From an uncultured Bradyrhizobium sp. (GTDB lineage Bacteria; Pseudomonadota; Alphaproteobacteria; Rhizobiales; Xanthobacteraceae): a stretch of DNA of 64,000 bases. A program made the position numbers and the translations under genes. This document shows positions 24,039 through 33,859 of this stretch, piece by piece (position 1 is the first letter of the stretch; every line of letters begins with the position of its first letter). The stretch spans positions 186,001 through 250,000 of the forward strand of contig NZ_CANSMR010000002.1 of assembly GCF_947648125.1 (NCBI RefSeq), in the 5' to 3' direction. Below the pieces are notes generated by a model that was not told the origin of the DNA, did no database searches, and worked only from the letters and a program-made list of their open reading frames with translations.

Positions 24039-25283
24039 TCAGCTCGCCGCCGGCGAATGCACGTGCTCCGGCCGCACCCCGACCGCAACAAGACGCGCCG
24101 TCAGCCCTTGCAGCCAGGGCATCGCGGTAATCAACCGCAACGCCAACGGCACCGGTTGATCGCCGCCCTTCAGCGCGGCGCTGATGATATTGTTCTGCGC
24201 GATCACCTGCATGCGCTGGGTTACCCGCACCGGGAATTCGCGGCGACGCCGCACGGCATCGAGCTCGTCCTCCGTCGGACAGCCCTGTGCGAGCTTGGCC
24301 GCCAGGATGTTGGCGGTCGCGACCGCGTCCTGCACCGCGAGGTTGACGCCGACGCCGCCGATCGGCGACATCGCGTGCGCGGCGTCGCCGATACAGAGCA
24401 GGCCGGCACGGCTCCAGCGCGTCAGGCGATTGATCGCGACCGTGAGCAGCTTGACGTCGTCAAAACTCTTCACGTCTGCAATGCCGGCCTTGAGAATCGG
24501 CGCGAGCCGCAGCACGTCGTCGAGCAGCGCCGGCAATCCCCTCGCCTTCACGGCCTCGTATTGTCCCTTGGCGATCACATAGGCGCACTGCCAATAGTCG
24601 CCGCGATCGAACGTCACCATCATCTTGCCGTGGTCGATGCGGGCGAACAGATTCTCGGTCTCGTCCCGACGCCGCCCGACGCGAAACCACAGCACGTCCA
24701 TCGGCGCGCCGATCTCCTCGACGACGAGGCCGGCACGCTCGCGCACGATCGAATGGCGGCCGTCGCAGCCGATGGTGAGATCCGCCTCGATCTCGATGGG
24801 GCCATCAGGCGTGTTGACGTGGACGCCGGCGACAGCATTGCCGCGCCGGATCAGGTCGGTCGCCTCGGCGCTCATCAACACCTTGAGCGAAGGGAAACGC
24901 TTGCCGCTCTCGCGCAGGAAATTGAGGAAGTCCCACTGCGGCATCATCGCGATGAACGGATATTTGACGCTGAGGCGGCTGAGGTCGGCGATCCGCACCG
25001 AGGTGCCGCCGAACATGCCGTCGAGCTTCTGGATGTTCTGGTGCGGCAGCTTCAGGAAGCCGTCGATCAGACCGAGCTCGTCCATCACCTGCAGGGTCGA
25101 CGGATGCACGGTGTCGCCGCGGAAGTCGCGGAAGAAATCGGAGTGCTTCTCCAGCACCACGACATCGACCCCGGCGCGTCCGAGCAGATAGCCGAGCATC
25201 ATGCCGGCCGGCCCGCCGCCGACCACGCAGCAGCGCACCTTCATCCGACGCGTCTTCGGCGCCGCCGGCTTGCCTGCATCCAT
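24039..25283 (-). CDS. FAD-dependent aromatic-type monooxygenase
   Basis: A 414-residue group A flavoprotein monooxygenase. The FAD dinucleotide fold is CVVGGGPAGMMLGYLLGRAG with the ribose-binding Glu in VVLEKH. The DG motif is IGCDGRHSIVRERAG and the GD motif is CIGDAAHAMSPIGGVGVNLA. This layout matches p-hydroxybenzoate hydroxylase-like enzymes that hydroxylate an aromatic ring or quinone precursor; the substrate is unknown. A short Lys/Ala-rich tail precedes the fold at the N-terminus. It is alone on its strand between the porin and the caspase-like gene. Confidence 0.92.
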   Translation of the reverse strand: MDAGKPAAPKTRRMKVRCCVVGGGPAGMMLGYLLGRAGVDVVVLEKHSDFFRDFRGDTVHPSTLQVMDELGLIDGFLKLPHQNIQKLDGMFGGTSVRIADLSRLSVKYPFIAMMPQWDFLNFLRESGKRFPSLKVLMSAEATDLIRRGNAVAGVHVNTPDGPIEIEADLTIGCDGRHSIVRERAGLVVEEIGAPMDVLWFRVGRRRDETENLFARIDHGKMMVTFDRGDYWQCAYVIAKGQYEAVKARGLPALLDDVLRLAPILKAGIADVKSFDDVKLLTVAINRLTRWSRAGLLCIGDAAHAMSPIGGVGVNLAVQDAVATANILAAKLAQGCPTEDELDAVRRRREFPVRVTQRMQVIAQNNIISAALKGGDQPVPLALRLITAMPWLQGLTARLVAVGVRPEHVHSPAAS

Positions 25284-25355
25284 GATGCCGTCCTTATCGC
25301 TGCTTCGACCCTCAGGTCTCGATTGTAACGCGGACCGGACGGCAAGGATGCAAGG

Positions 25356-26852
25356 CTATCGCCTGAACATCTTGATTTCCGACACGCTGCCGTCGCGATA
25401 GGTCAGCTCCACCGAAACCGATTTGGTCTGCGGCGCGAGCTTCAGATAGGGCTGCGCATCGGACGGGATTGCGCTCGGATCGCGCGAATTGCAGGCTGGC
25501 ATCTTCAACACCTTGTCCGGCACCGCGGTGTCGATGCCGATCCGCACCTCGCGGATCGCACAGCGATACGACATCAGGTGGGTGTAGTAGACCAGCAGCC
25601 CGTTGAACTCGCGGAACGACAGCCAGCTCGTCGCGGTCATATCGAGGATCTTGCGCTGGTCGCGGATCAGCGCGGCGTCGGGGTCGAACTTGATCGGGAA
25701 CGGCCCCTGCATCTCGCCCTGCGTATCGACATAGCGCAGCTCGATCGTCGCCGCCGGCGCATCGGCCGGCAGCTCGATCGATGGATTGGGCATCCGCTTG
25801 CGCGTGCGCGGATCGAGCGTGTCCATGAAGCCGGTTTCGCGGAAGTCGCCGCTATCGCCGATCCGCCAGGAGATGCCGAGCGTCGGATCGGCGATCGAGA
25901 ACACGACGGTCCAGCCGCCATTGTGCCGCGAGAAGCTCGCGATCGGCGCGTTGATGGAGTCCTCCTTCGGCAGCTTCGGCACCGAGACCGGCGGCAGCGC
26001 GGCCACCTGCTGCGGCGGAGCGGACGGCTTGGCCGCCTCCGTCTGCCCCTTGGCGATCCCGTTCAGGAAGACGTCGTCGACCATCTGGTCGAAATAAACC
26101 GGTATCTGCTTGTGCTTCACGGTCTCGGCCATCTCGCTGACCAGCCGCCGCGTGCGCTGGGCAACCTGCACCAGATTTTCACCAGGCTGCAGCAACTCCC
26201 TGGCAAACGTTCGCGTGAACACCGAATTGGGATTGGCGTCATCGTTCGACAGCCGGTCGAGCGCGGTCTGGCGCGGCCCCGCCGAAAACACCGAGAACAC
26301 GCCTTCGGGCAGCTGCGTCATCGGTGCGAGGCCACCGCCGCCGGCAACCGCGCGCGTGCCGGCGCGCTCGAATGGATTGTTGCGGCAGGCGTCGAACACC
26401 AGGATCGAGGTGCGCGCCTTCTTGTTCTGCAACCGCTCGATGATGCGGTCGGCGAGAACCGAGGCGTCGCGCACCAGCTCCTCCTGCCCTTCGGTGGCGG
26501 CCGGCACGTCGGTCGGCAGCAGGAAATTCTGGCCCGCGATCTCGAAGCCGTGGCCGGCATAGAAGAAGAACGCGGTGTCGCCGGGTTCCACCGCACGGTC
26601 GAAGGCGAGCAGCGTCTCGGAGAACGCCTGCCGGTTCAAATTCTCGGCCACCATGACGTTGAAACCGAGCTGCTTCAGCGTGTCGCCCATGGTGCGGGCG
26701 TCGTTGACCGCCTTCTGCAGCTTGGGCACGTTCCTGTAATCATTGTTGCCGATCACCAGCGCGACGCGCTTTTCAGCCTGGGCGGGCGCCGCCGATGCGA
26801 CAAAGGCGACCGCCAACAGGGCCGCTGATAGTCTCGAAAGCCAGCTCTTCAT
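25356..26852 (-). CDS. Exported caspase-like (peptidase C14) protein
   Basis: A 498-residue protein. A signal peptide ends at AQA (residue 26). The caspase p20-like domain follows (RVALVIGNNDYRNVPKLQKA), with the catalytic dyad His101 in FFYAGHGFE and Cys156 in VFDACRNNPF. Residues 300-498 lack a recognisable domain and include a Pro/Gln linker, then a beta-rich part (WTVVFSIADPTLGISWRIG, ATIELRYVDTQGEMQGPF). Bacterial caspase homologues of this sort are common in Bradyrhizobium; partners are unknown. The ATG at 26850-26852 gives the signal peptide, unlike the in-frame extension to 27119. It is divergent from the AraC gene at 27103. Confidence 0.92.
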   Translation of the reverse strand: MKSWLSRLSAALLAVAFVASAAPAQAEKRVALVIGNNDYRNVPKLQKAVNDARTMGDTLKQLGFNVMVAENLNRQAFSETLLAFDRAVEPGDTAFFFYAGHGFEIAGQNFLLPTDVPAATEGQEELVRDASVLADRIIERLQNKKARTSILVFDACRNNPFERAGTRAVAGGGGLAPMTQLPEGVFSVFSAGPRQTALDRLSNDDANPNSVFTRTFARELLQPGENLVQVAQRTRRLVSEMAETVKHKQIPVYFDQMVDDVFLNGIAKGQTEAAKPSAPPQQVAALPPVSVPKLPKEDSINAPIASFSRHNGGWTVVFSIADPTLGISWRIGDSGDFRETGFMDTLDPRTRKRMPNPSIELPADAPAATIELRYVDTQGEMQGPFPIKFDPDAALIRDQRKILDMTATSWLSFREFNGLLVYYTHLMSYRCAIREVRIGIDTAVPDKVLKMPACNSRDPSAIPSDAQPYLKLAPQTKSVSVELTYRDGSVSEIKMFRR

Positions 26853-27102
26853 CCCAATTCCCGCCTGCACGACAAGTGCGCCGCTCGCGCGACCGCCGCC
26901 TAATAGTCGGATCAGCCGTTTGGCCGGTTCAAGGCCGACGCCGGATCGCCGCAGTGACCGCCGCCTTGGCGCCCCTCTCAGCTCCCATGAGGCGTCCCGT
27001 CCGTCCCAGGTCAAGTTTCTTTTTACGGCCCGCGTGATAGATTCCTGCTTCCATCCGGCGCGAGCTCTCCGCACGTCCCAAGGGCATTCCAGGGGCTTTT
27101 CC

Positions 27103-28056
27103 GTGTACATATGGTCCACTGAGCAGGTCGATCCCCGGGATCGCTTCGACTATTGGCGCGAGGTGCGCGCCAAGGGGTTGTTCGGCGTCACCGCGGAACT
27201 CGAACCCGAGCGGCGCCGCGACTTCTTCGGCGAGTTTTCGCTGCGTCAGCTCGGCGATGCCGGGCTGGTCGAGTTGCGTGCCTCGCCCTACCGCGTCGAG
27301 CGGCGCACCGGCGACATCGCGGATGCGCGCAGCGACAGCCTGTGCGTCTACCAGCAACTCGGCGGTGGCGGCTGGTTCGGCGGCGCGCGGCTCGATGAAT
27401 TCGCGGTGCGCGACGGCATGTTCGCGACCAGCTATTCGGACCTGCCCTATCGCACCGTTCCGCTGCACGATGACGGCTTCCACCTGCGCATCATCAAGAT
27501 CCCGGTGACGAACATCGTCCCGCCGGGTGCCGAGCTCGGCGAACTGGTCCCAAGGCCCATGCAGGATGAGACCGCGCTGCAGCCTCTGTTGGAATCCTGC
27601 TTCCGCGACCTCGTCGAAGGCCATGATGCCACCGCGGCGGATGCGGCCCCGATGGTGCAGGCACTCGCCCATATCGCGCTCATCGAGCGCGGCATCATGC
27701 GGCCGAAGAGCCGGCTCGCGCAGCAGGCCCTGCGAAGCGCGCATCTGTCTCTGGCCCGCCGCCTGATCCGGCGGCATCTCGCGAATGCGGCGCTGACGCC
27801 AAGCCTGATCGCCGGCCTGCTCGGCATCTCGGTTCGTCATCTGCACATCCTGTTCGAGGAAACGGGCAAGACCTTCTCGGAGACGGTCACCGCACTTCGG
27901 CTCGCGCAAAGCCGCCGCCTGCTCCGCGAGCAATCCGGGCAGACGATCGCCGAGGTCGCGTTCGCCTGCGGCTTCGAGAGCCTCGCGACGTTCTACCGCC
28001 TCTTCAATGCGTCCGAATCGATGACCCCGGGCGATTACCGGGCACGGGTTGCCTAA
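27103..28056 (+). CDS. AraC family transcriptional regulator, full length
   Basis: A 317-residue AraC regulator with an AraC-binding-like N-terminal domain (STEQVDPRDRFDYWREV start, GDIADARSDSLCVYQQL) and a C-terminal double helix-turn-helix. The second HTH shows TIAEVAFACGFESLATFYRLF and SMTPGDYR. Start: GTG at 27103 with AGGGG 8 nt upstream; a longer in-frame reading to 26743 has no ribosome site and overlaps the divergent caspase leader. The C-terminal half is clearly paralogous to the short regulator at 28975. Confidence 0.9.
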   Translation: MYIWSTEQVDPRDRFDYWREVRAKGLFGVTAELEPERRRDFFGEFSLRQLGDAGLVELRASPYRVERRTGDIADARSDSLCVYQQLGGGGWFGGARLDEFAVRDGMFATSYSDLPYRTVPLHDDGFHLRIIKIPVTNIVPPGAELGELVPRPMQDETALQPLLESCFRDLVEGHDATAADAAPMVQALAHIALIERGIMRPKSRLAQQALRSAHLSLARRLIRRHLANAALTPSLIAGLLGISVRHLHILFEETGKTFSETVTALRLAQSRRLLREQSGQTIAEVAFACGFESLATFYRLFNASESMTPGDYRARVA

Positions 28057-28170
28057 ACCCTCGATCCAGACCGGCGGGACACCGGGCACTTGCGGGTTGC
28101 TAAAGCGCCGTGATGCCCGTAATCGGGATTCCCAGCGCCACGCGCCGTCCTCGTCGTCCCCGGAATCCTG

Positions 28171-28785
28171 ATGTCGAAGAAGATGATCAAGCCTGGACCT
28201 GACCTGCTGACGCAGGTCAATCAGGCTTTTCTCGACTACGGCTATAGCGGGCTGTCGATGGTCGGGCTGGCCAAGGCCTGCGGCTTCACGCAGCGCGCGC
28301 TGTACTACTACTTCAGCAACAAGGAAGAGGCGTTTCGCGCCGTCATCGCTTGGCGCCACGTCGAGGATGTGGCACTCGCGCTGGAGGCCGGCCAGTCCGT
28401 GCGGGCGAAGGGCGGCGGCGCGCTGGATATTTTCGCGACGATTGTCGACGTCCGCTACGGCGAGACGCGGCGCCGCCTCACCCATTCGCCGCACACCGTT
28501 GAGCTGAATGCCGAGGCCTTCAAGCGCTGCCGCGATTTGATGATCAAATCCGCCATCTCATTCCAGGCCGATCTGGAAAGACTGGTGATCGACTTGCAGG
28601 CCGCACGGCTCCTGAAGCTGAACGGCGCGTTCAAACCGGCGCAGATCGCGCAAGCGCTTGCGGACGGCGCACGCGCCGTGAACCAGGCGCTGCCGCCGAT
28701 CGCCCGTGACGACTTCTCGGCCCGTTACCGCCAGATGTGCGCGATGGTGCTCTACGGCTGCGCCGTGATGCCGAAGCGGAAGTAA
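28171..28785 (+). CDS. TetR/AcrR family transcriptional regulator
   Basis: A 204-residue TetR-type repressor. The N-terminal HTH is LLTQVNQAFLDYGYSGLSM followed by GLAKACGFTQRALYYYFSNKE, the typical recognition helix and turn. The rest is a variable helical ligand-binding domain. It lies between two AraC genes on the same strand, 114 nt after the first. No autoregulatory palindrome is obvious upstream. The ligand and targets are unknown, though the adjacent AraC genes and the autotransporter are candidates. Confidence 0.92.
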   Translation: MSKKMIKPGPDLLTQVNQAFLDYGYSGLSMVGLAKACGFTQRALYYYFSNKEEAFRAVIAWRHVEDVALALEAGQSVRAKGGGALDIFATIVDVRYGETRRRLTHSPHTVELNAEAFKRCRDLMIKSAISFQADLERLVIDLQAARLLKLNGAFKPAQIAQALADGARAVNQALPPIARDDFSARYRQMCAMVLYGCAVMPKRK

Positions 28786-28905
28786 TCCGCACGACGGTCC
28801 GCGCGCGCGGCCGTCGCCAATCAGCAAAACCCTCCCGACTATCGACCATCAGGGACCGGCCGGACCATTCGGCCGGGCCGTGGATAAGTTTTGCCGCTTG
28901 TTAGC

Positions 28906-28936
28906 TATTTCATATTTTACATGACTATGTGAAATA
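28906..28936 (+). promoter_or_regulatory. AT-rich dyad upstream of the short AraC gene
   Basis: An inverted repeat TATTTCA ... TGAAATA (7-bp perfect arms, 17-nt spacer) lies in a strikingly AT-rich patch about 40-70 nt before the ATG at 28975. Such a low-GC island is rare in this window. It may be an operator or promoter region; no binding protein can be named. Confidence 0.4.
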
Positions 28937-28974
28937 TACGATATTGCATCGCAAGACCTTTGGAGGCGTCTCGA

Positions 28975-29811
28975 ATGGCTGACATGGGACAAACCGACGA
29001 CCCGGCCAATCATGGCGCGATCCCGCGTCCTCTGAACCGAAGTGATCAGCCTGCGCGCATTGAGAAGATAATTTCCGGCGATTTCGCCAGAACCGCGCTG
29101 GCGCTTCGCCCGGGCTCGGCACAGCCAATTTCCTTGCCGGCGACGCGCGCTCTGCTGCAGAGCGAGGGGTCACGCACGATGCGCACCAAGCAAGAGGATC
29201 ACAGCCCGGAAACGCCATCCACCGGCCCGGCTCGCGCTCTTGCTCCCGAGGCCGTGGACCTGCGCTTAGATCCGACTGCAGCCCTCGCGCTTGCCCGTCG
29301 GAGCTCTCCGACGACAAGGAATCGCGGCTGGGCGCCGTTGCTCGAAGCCTGCCTTGCCGATTTCAAGGAGGCCACCGAGGCCGGTGATACCGCGAGCATT
29401 CCTGCGCTGGTCAAGATCGTGGCGGAGCTCGCGTTGATCGAGCGGGGCGCGATCAGGCCAGGCAGCCGCCGCGCCCAGCAGGCGCTGCGCGTCGGCCGGC
29501 TCAGCCTCGCGCGCCGCCTGATCACGCGCCATCTCGCAAGGCCGGCGCTGTCACCGGGGATGGTCGCCGACATGCTCGGCGTCTCGGTCCGCTACCTGCA
29601 CGTTTTGTTCGAAGCGACGGGGGCGAGCTTTTCGCAGACCGTCACCGCCGAGCGCCTGAGCGAGAGCCGCAGGCTGCTTTGTGAAAGGCCGCCGCGGCCG
29701 ATCGCCGATATCGCCCTCGCCTGCGGGTTTGGCAGCCTGGCGACGTTCTACCGGATCTTCGGCGCATCCGAGGGCCTGACGCCGGGCGAGTACCGGGCTG
29801 CGGGGCACTAG
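28975..29811 (+). CDS. Short AraC-type regulator lacking the sensor domain
   Basis: A 278-residue protein whose C-terminal two-thirds resemble those of the AraC regulator at 27103 (LLEACLADFKE, LALIERGAIRPGSRRAQQAL, then HTH with GVSVRYLHVLFEATGASFSQ and ACGFGSLATFYRIFGASEG). The N-terminal 110 residues are different: polar, Pro/Asp-rich and probably disordered instead of an AraC-binding domain. It therefore has no obvious ligand-sensing module. GGAGG lies 8 nt before the ATG at 28975, which sets the start. It ends 181 nt before the autotransporter start, same strand. Confidence 0.85.
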   Translation: MADMGQTDDPANHGAIPRPLNRSDQPARIEKIISGDFARTALALRPGSAQPISLPATRALLQSEGSRTMRTKQEDHSPETPSTGPARALAPEAVDLRLDPTAALALARRSSPTTRNRGWAPLLEACLADFKEATEAGDTASIPALVKIVAELALIERGAIRPGSRRAQQALRVGRLSLARRLITRHLARPALSPGMVADMLGVSVRYLHVLFEATGASFSQTVTAERLSESRRLLCERPPRPIADIALACGFGSLATFYRIFGASEGLTPGEYRAAGH

Positions 29812-29992
29812 GACAACGGCGCTGAGCTTGCGCCGGCCGGACGCGGCCCGTGCAGCATGGTGCCTAGCGGCCACACCTGCGCTCATTTCCGCGGCAAGTG
29901 CACTTCGGATCGACGGCATGCGCGCACTGAGAAGACAGCGCACGACCGTCGCGCGAGAAACGGACAGATACAATGGGGCGTGGGGCAAGGTG

Positions 29993-32900
29993 ATGATCGG
30001 CATCGGCGGCAGGCTGACGATGTGGCGCGGCGCGCTGCTCGGCTCGGCGTCACTGATTGCAATGGCCTCTACCGCCGATGCGCAGGTGGACTGCACGGGC
30101 GTCGGCACCGCCAACGTGCTCTGCGACGCTGCCCATCCGTCGAACGGCGGGCTCAGCGCGAGTTACAACGGCGATCTGACCGTGAACGTCAATGCCGGCG
30201 CCGGGATCACCACCCGCGGCGTGACCGTGAGCGCCTCCGGCAGCATCACGTTCAATCACAACGACCCTGCCGGCATTACGGGATCGATGTACGACGGCAT
30301 CCAGCTCCTCGGCAACCAGGCACCAATCACCTACACAGGATCGGCCGACGTCACCGCCAACTGGTACGGAATCAACGTTTCGACCAGCGGTCCGGTCTCG
30401 ATCACGCAGACATCAGGCACGATCACGGCTGGCACCGGCATCAGGGTCACGAGCGCAGGACCGGGGGGTAGCGTCAACATCAACACGGTTGGCAGCCAGA
30501 TCGTGGCCCCGAATGGAATGGGAATCTACGTCCTGACCAACGGCAACCAGTCAGACGTCACGATCGCGACAGGCGCCGTCACCGGCAACACAACCCAAAC
30601 AGGCAGCGGGATCTACGTCCGCATGGGACAGGGCGGCCAAAATGCGCGCAATCTTTCCGTCACGACCAACGGCGCGGTCGTCGGCGGCATCGATCTCCAG
30701 AATGGTGGCATCGGCACCGTCGATCTCACAACGAATGCGAGCGTCCTTGGGGGTATCAACCTCCTGGCCGGCAATTCAGCCAACACCAATGCGTTCACAG
30801 TGAAGCTCAATCAGGATGTCACCGGCAACGTCAGTCTGCTGAACTACGGCTCCGGCACCAACACGGTCCGGACACGCGGCATCACCGGCGGGACGCTCTC
30901 CGTGTCCGGCGGCGGCGGCGCCAACAACAGCCTCGTCGTGGACGGCAATATTGCCAAGGGAAACGGCCTGGACCTGGCCTATTACGGGGCCCTGGCGACC
31001 GTCAGTTTCTCTCGTGCCAGCGGCACCAATACCGCGACCTTCAATGGCGACATCTCCGGAACCTTCGACACCAGGACTTCCACCTCCGCTTCGGCCGGTG
31101 GCAGCGTCGCCGGCCTTGCCGCCGGATTGGGAAGCACATCCACCAACGGCTCGGCGGCGCTGAACGTCAACGGATCGATCACGGTCACCGGCATGACGCC
31201 GTCCGGCAAAGTCGCAAATGTGACCGGAGCGTCCCTCGGAGCCTCCGGCGTGGTCCCGGTCGACTTCAATCTGCACGGTGCAGTGACGGCAACGTCGATC
31301 AGCGACACCGCGTCGAACGTCGTCGGCATCAGCGTGGGACAATACAATCAGGCCGCGACGCGGCTGACCGCCGACGGTGCCGTGACAGCCACCGCGATCG
31401 GCGCCGGCGGCACGGCCACCGGAATCTCGGCCGCAACCACCAGCCTTCCACCGACCTTCATCAATACTGGCACGCTTACCGTTCGCGCCAATGCCGACGT
31501 CACAGCTGCCTCCGACGGCGCCGCGACCGGTGTCGCGCTGACCCGCGGCGACACCAGACGCGCTGCCGAGACCGCCGGGCTCGGCGGCATCGACCTCGTC
31601 ACCAAGGGGACCGTGAGCGCCACCTCGACGAGCGCGGCGGCGATCGGCATCAGCGGCGTCATCGTCAATGGCGCCGACAATTCCGCAACGTTGGCGCTGC
31701 GCGCCGAAGGCAATGTCATTGCGAACGGCAAGGCCGCCGGCAGTTACGGCATCTTTGCCCAACGCGATGGTCTCGGCGACATCAAGATCGATGCGCTGGC
31801 CGGCGTACAGAGCTCCGGCATCGGCATCTCGGCCTCGCGCTCGACACCAGGCAACATCTTCATCGCGACCGGCACCTTCGTCACCGGCACCACCGGCATC
31901 GTGACGTCGGGCGGCACCACCACGCTGATCGCCAACGGCACCATCACCGGCACCGGCGGCACCGCCGTGCAGTTCGGCGGCACCAACGATTTGCTGCAAG
32001 TCCAGTCCGGCGCCGTGTTCAACGGCAATGTCATCGGCACCGGGACCAGCATCCTGCAGTTCGGCGGAACGACCGCGACGAGCTTTGATCTGTCGAAGCT
32101 CGGCAGCGGCGCCCAATTCTCGGGCTTCGCCAGTCTTGGATTTCTTGCAGGCTCGAACTGGAGCTTCACCGGCAACTCGACCTTTGCCGGGTCCGTCAAC
32201 GTGGATGGCATGTTCATCCTCAACGGCGCGATGCCGAACGCCAACGTCACGGTCGGCGCGACCGGCACGCTCGGCGGCAACGGCACCATCGGCAACGCGA
32301 CCATCAGCGGCACGCTGTCGCCCGGCAATTCGCCCGGCACGATCACGATGGCGAGCCTGACCATGACGGCGGCGGCGACTTATCTGGTGCAGGTCACCAA
32401 CACGATCAGCGACAAGGTGAACGTAACCGGCGCGGCCAACATCGCCGGCAAGGTTGTCGTCGATCCACTCGAACGGATCACCAAGAAAACCACCTACACC
32501 ATCGTCAATGCGGGAACGCTGAGCGGCACATTCGGCTCGGCAAGCCTGCTGCTCGCCAACAATCTCGCCCGCAATCCGGTGCTGAGCTATGTCGGCAACG
32601 ACGTTCTGTTGTCGGTCGATCCCGGCCTGCTCTCGCCGATCCTGCCGGCCAATGCCAGCATCAACCACAAGAGCGTCGCTGCTGCGATCGACAACGGCCT
32701 GCTCGGCGGCGCCAACCTCTCCACCGCGTTCAGCGCGATCTTCAAGCAGTCGAGCGACAACCTCCTGAACGGCCTGACCCAGCTCTCCGGCGAGACCGCC
32801 GCCGGATCGCAGCAGACCACCTTCAACGCCATGAACCAATTCATAGGCACGATGCTCGATCCCTTCATCGACGGCCGCGGCGCGACGGCGCTGCCGGCCG

Positions 32901-33859
32901 GCGCCACGCCTTACGCCGACGACGATTCCCTGGCCTATGCAGCGAAGCGTTCAACCAGCGACGCTGCCGCCGCGATCTATCGCAAGGCGCCGATTGCCGA
33001 GAGCTACGATCCGCGCTGGAGCGTGTGGGCGGCGGCCTACGGCGGCTCACAGACCACCGACGGCAACGCGGCGCTTGGCTCGAACAACACCACAAGCCAG
33101 GCGTTCGGCACCGCCATCGGCGCCGACTACCGCTTCTCACCGAACACGATCGCCGGCTTCGCGCTCGCCGGCGGCGGCACCAATTTCAACGTCGCCAATG
33201 GTGGCGGCGGCCGCTCCGACCTGTTTCAGGCCGGCGCCTTCGTCCGGCACAATGTCGGCGCGGCGTATCTCGCCGGTGCGCTGGCCTATGGCTGGCAGGA
33301 CGTCACCACCGACCGCACCGTGACGGTCGGGGGCCTCGATCGCCTGCGCGCCGAGTTCAATGCCAACGCCTGGTCGGGCCGCGCCGAAGGCGGCTATCGC
33401 CTCATTGCGCCATGGATCGGCGGCATTGGCCTGACGCCCTACGCCGCCGGCCAGTTCACGACATTCCAGCTGCCGGGCTACGCCGAGCAGGCCATCGTCG
33501 GGGCCAACACCTTTGCGCTGGCCTACAACCCAAAGAGCGTCACCGACAGCCGCAGCGAGCTCGGCCTGCGCGCCGACAAATCCTTCGCGCTCTCCAATGC
33601 GGTTCTGACGCTGCGCGGCCGTGCCGCCTGGGCACATGATTTCAACCCCGACCGCAGCATCGCCGCGACCTTCCAGACCCTGCCCGGCGCGAGCTTCGTC
33701 GTGAGCGGCGCAGCCCAGGCGGCTGATTCCGCCCTCACCACCGCCTCTGCCGAACTGAAATGGGCCAACGGCTGGTCGGCGCTCGCCAGCTTCGAGGGCG
33801 AATTCTCCAACGTGACCCGCTCCTATGCCGGCAAAGGCGCGGTCCGCTATGCGTGGTAG
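29993..33859 (+). CDS. Autotransporter (type Va) with beta-helical passenger
   Basis: A 1288-residue autotransporter. A signal peptide (MWRGALLGSASLIAMASTADA) is followed by about 950 residues rich in Gly, Thr, Asn and Ala with repeated short beta-strand patterns typical of a right-handed beta-helix (for example NGNQSDVTIATGAVTGN). A passenger-associated repeat, GNGTIGNATISGTLSPGNSP, lies near residue 765. The C-terminal 290 residues form the translocator barrel (WSVWAAAYGGSQTTDGNAAL onward) ending in an aromatic, GAVRYAW. ATG at 29993 follows AAGG; an in-frame ATG at 29918 could give an extended signal peptide. The passenger function is unknown, possibly adhesion. Confidence 0.92.
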   Translation: MIGIGGRLTMWRGALLGSASLIAMASTADAQVDCTGVGTANVLCDAAHPSNGGLSASYNGDLTVNVNAGAGITTRGVTVSASGSITFNHNDPAGITGSMYDGIQLLGNQAPITYTGSADVTANWYGINVSTSGPVSITQTSGTITAGTGIRVTSAGPGGSVNINTVGSQIVAPNGMGIYVLTNGNQSDVTIATGAVTGNTTQTGSGIYVRMGQGGQNARNLSVTTNGAVVGGIDLQNGGIGTVDLTTNASVLGGINLLAGNSANTNAFTVKLNQDVTGNVSLLNYGSGTNTVRTRGITGGTLSVSGGGGANNSLVVDGNIAKGNGLDLAYYGALATVSFSRASGTNTATFNGDISGTFDTRTSTSASAGGSVAGLAAGLGSTSTNGSAALNVNGSITVTGMTPSGKVANVTGASLGASGVVPVDFNLHGAVTATSISDTASNVVGISVGQYNQAATRLTADGAVTATAIGAGGTATGISAATTSLPPTFINTGTLTVRANADVTAASDGAATGVALTRGDTRRAAETAGLGGIDLVTKGTVSATSTSAAAIGISGVIVNGADNSATLALRAEGNVIANGKAAGSYGIFAQRDGLGDIKIDALAGVQSSGIGISASRSTPGNIFIATGTFVTGTTGIVTSGGTTTLIANGTITGTGGTAVQFGGTNDLLQVQSGAVFNGNVIGTGTSILQFGGTTATSFDLSKLGSGAQFSGFASLGFLAGSNWSFTGNSTFAGSVNVDGMFILNGAMPNANVTVGATGTLGGNGTIGNATISGTLSPGNSPGTITMASLTMTAAATYLVQVTNTISDKVNVTGAANIAGKVVVDPLERITKKTTYTIVNAGTLSGTFGSASLLLANNLARNPVLSYVGNDVLLSVDPGLLSPILPANASINHKSVAAAIDNGLLGGANLSTAFSAIFKQSSDNLLNGLTQLSGETAAGSQQTTFNAMNQFIGTMLDPFIDGRGATALPAGATPYADDDSLAYAAKRSTSDAAAAIYRKAPIAESYDPRWSVWAAAYGGSQTTDGNAALGSNNTTSQAFGTAIGADYRFSPNTIAGFALAGGGTNFNVANGGGGRSDLFQAGAFVRHNVGAAYLAGALAYGWQDVTTDRTVTVGGLDRLRAEFNANAWSGRAEGGYRLIAPWIGGIGLTPYAAGQFTTFQLPGYAEQAIVGANTFALAYNPKSVTDSRSELGLRADKSFALSNAVLTLRGRAAWAHDFNPDRSIAATFQTLPGASFVVSGAAQAADSALTTASAELKWANGWSALASFEGEFSNVTRSYAGKGAVRYAW

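Noticed and set aside
30776-32839. 687-codon minus-strand frame inside the autotransporter
   Set aside because: Composition (Gly/Ala/Arg/Asp) mirrors the repetitive passenger; no start signal.
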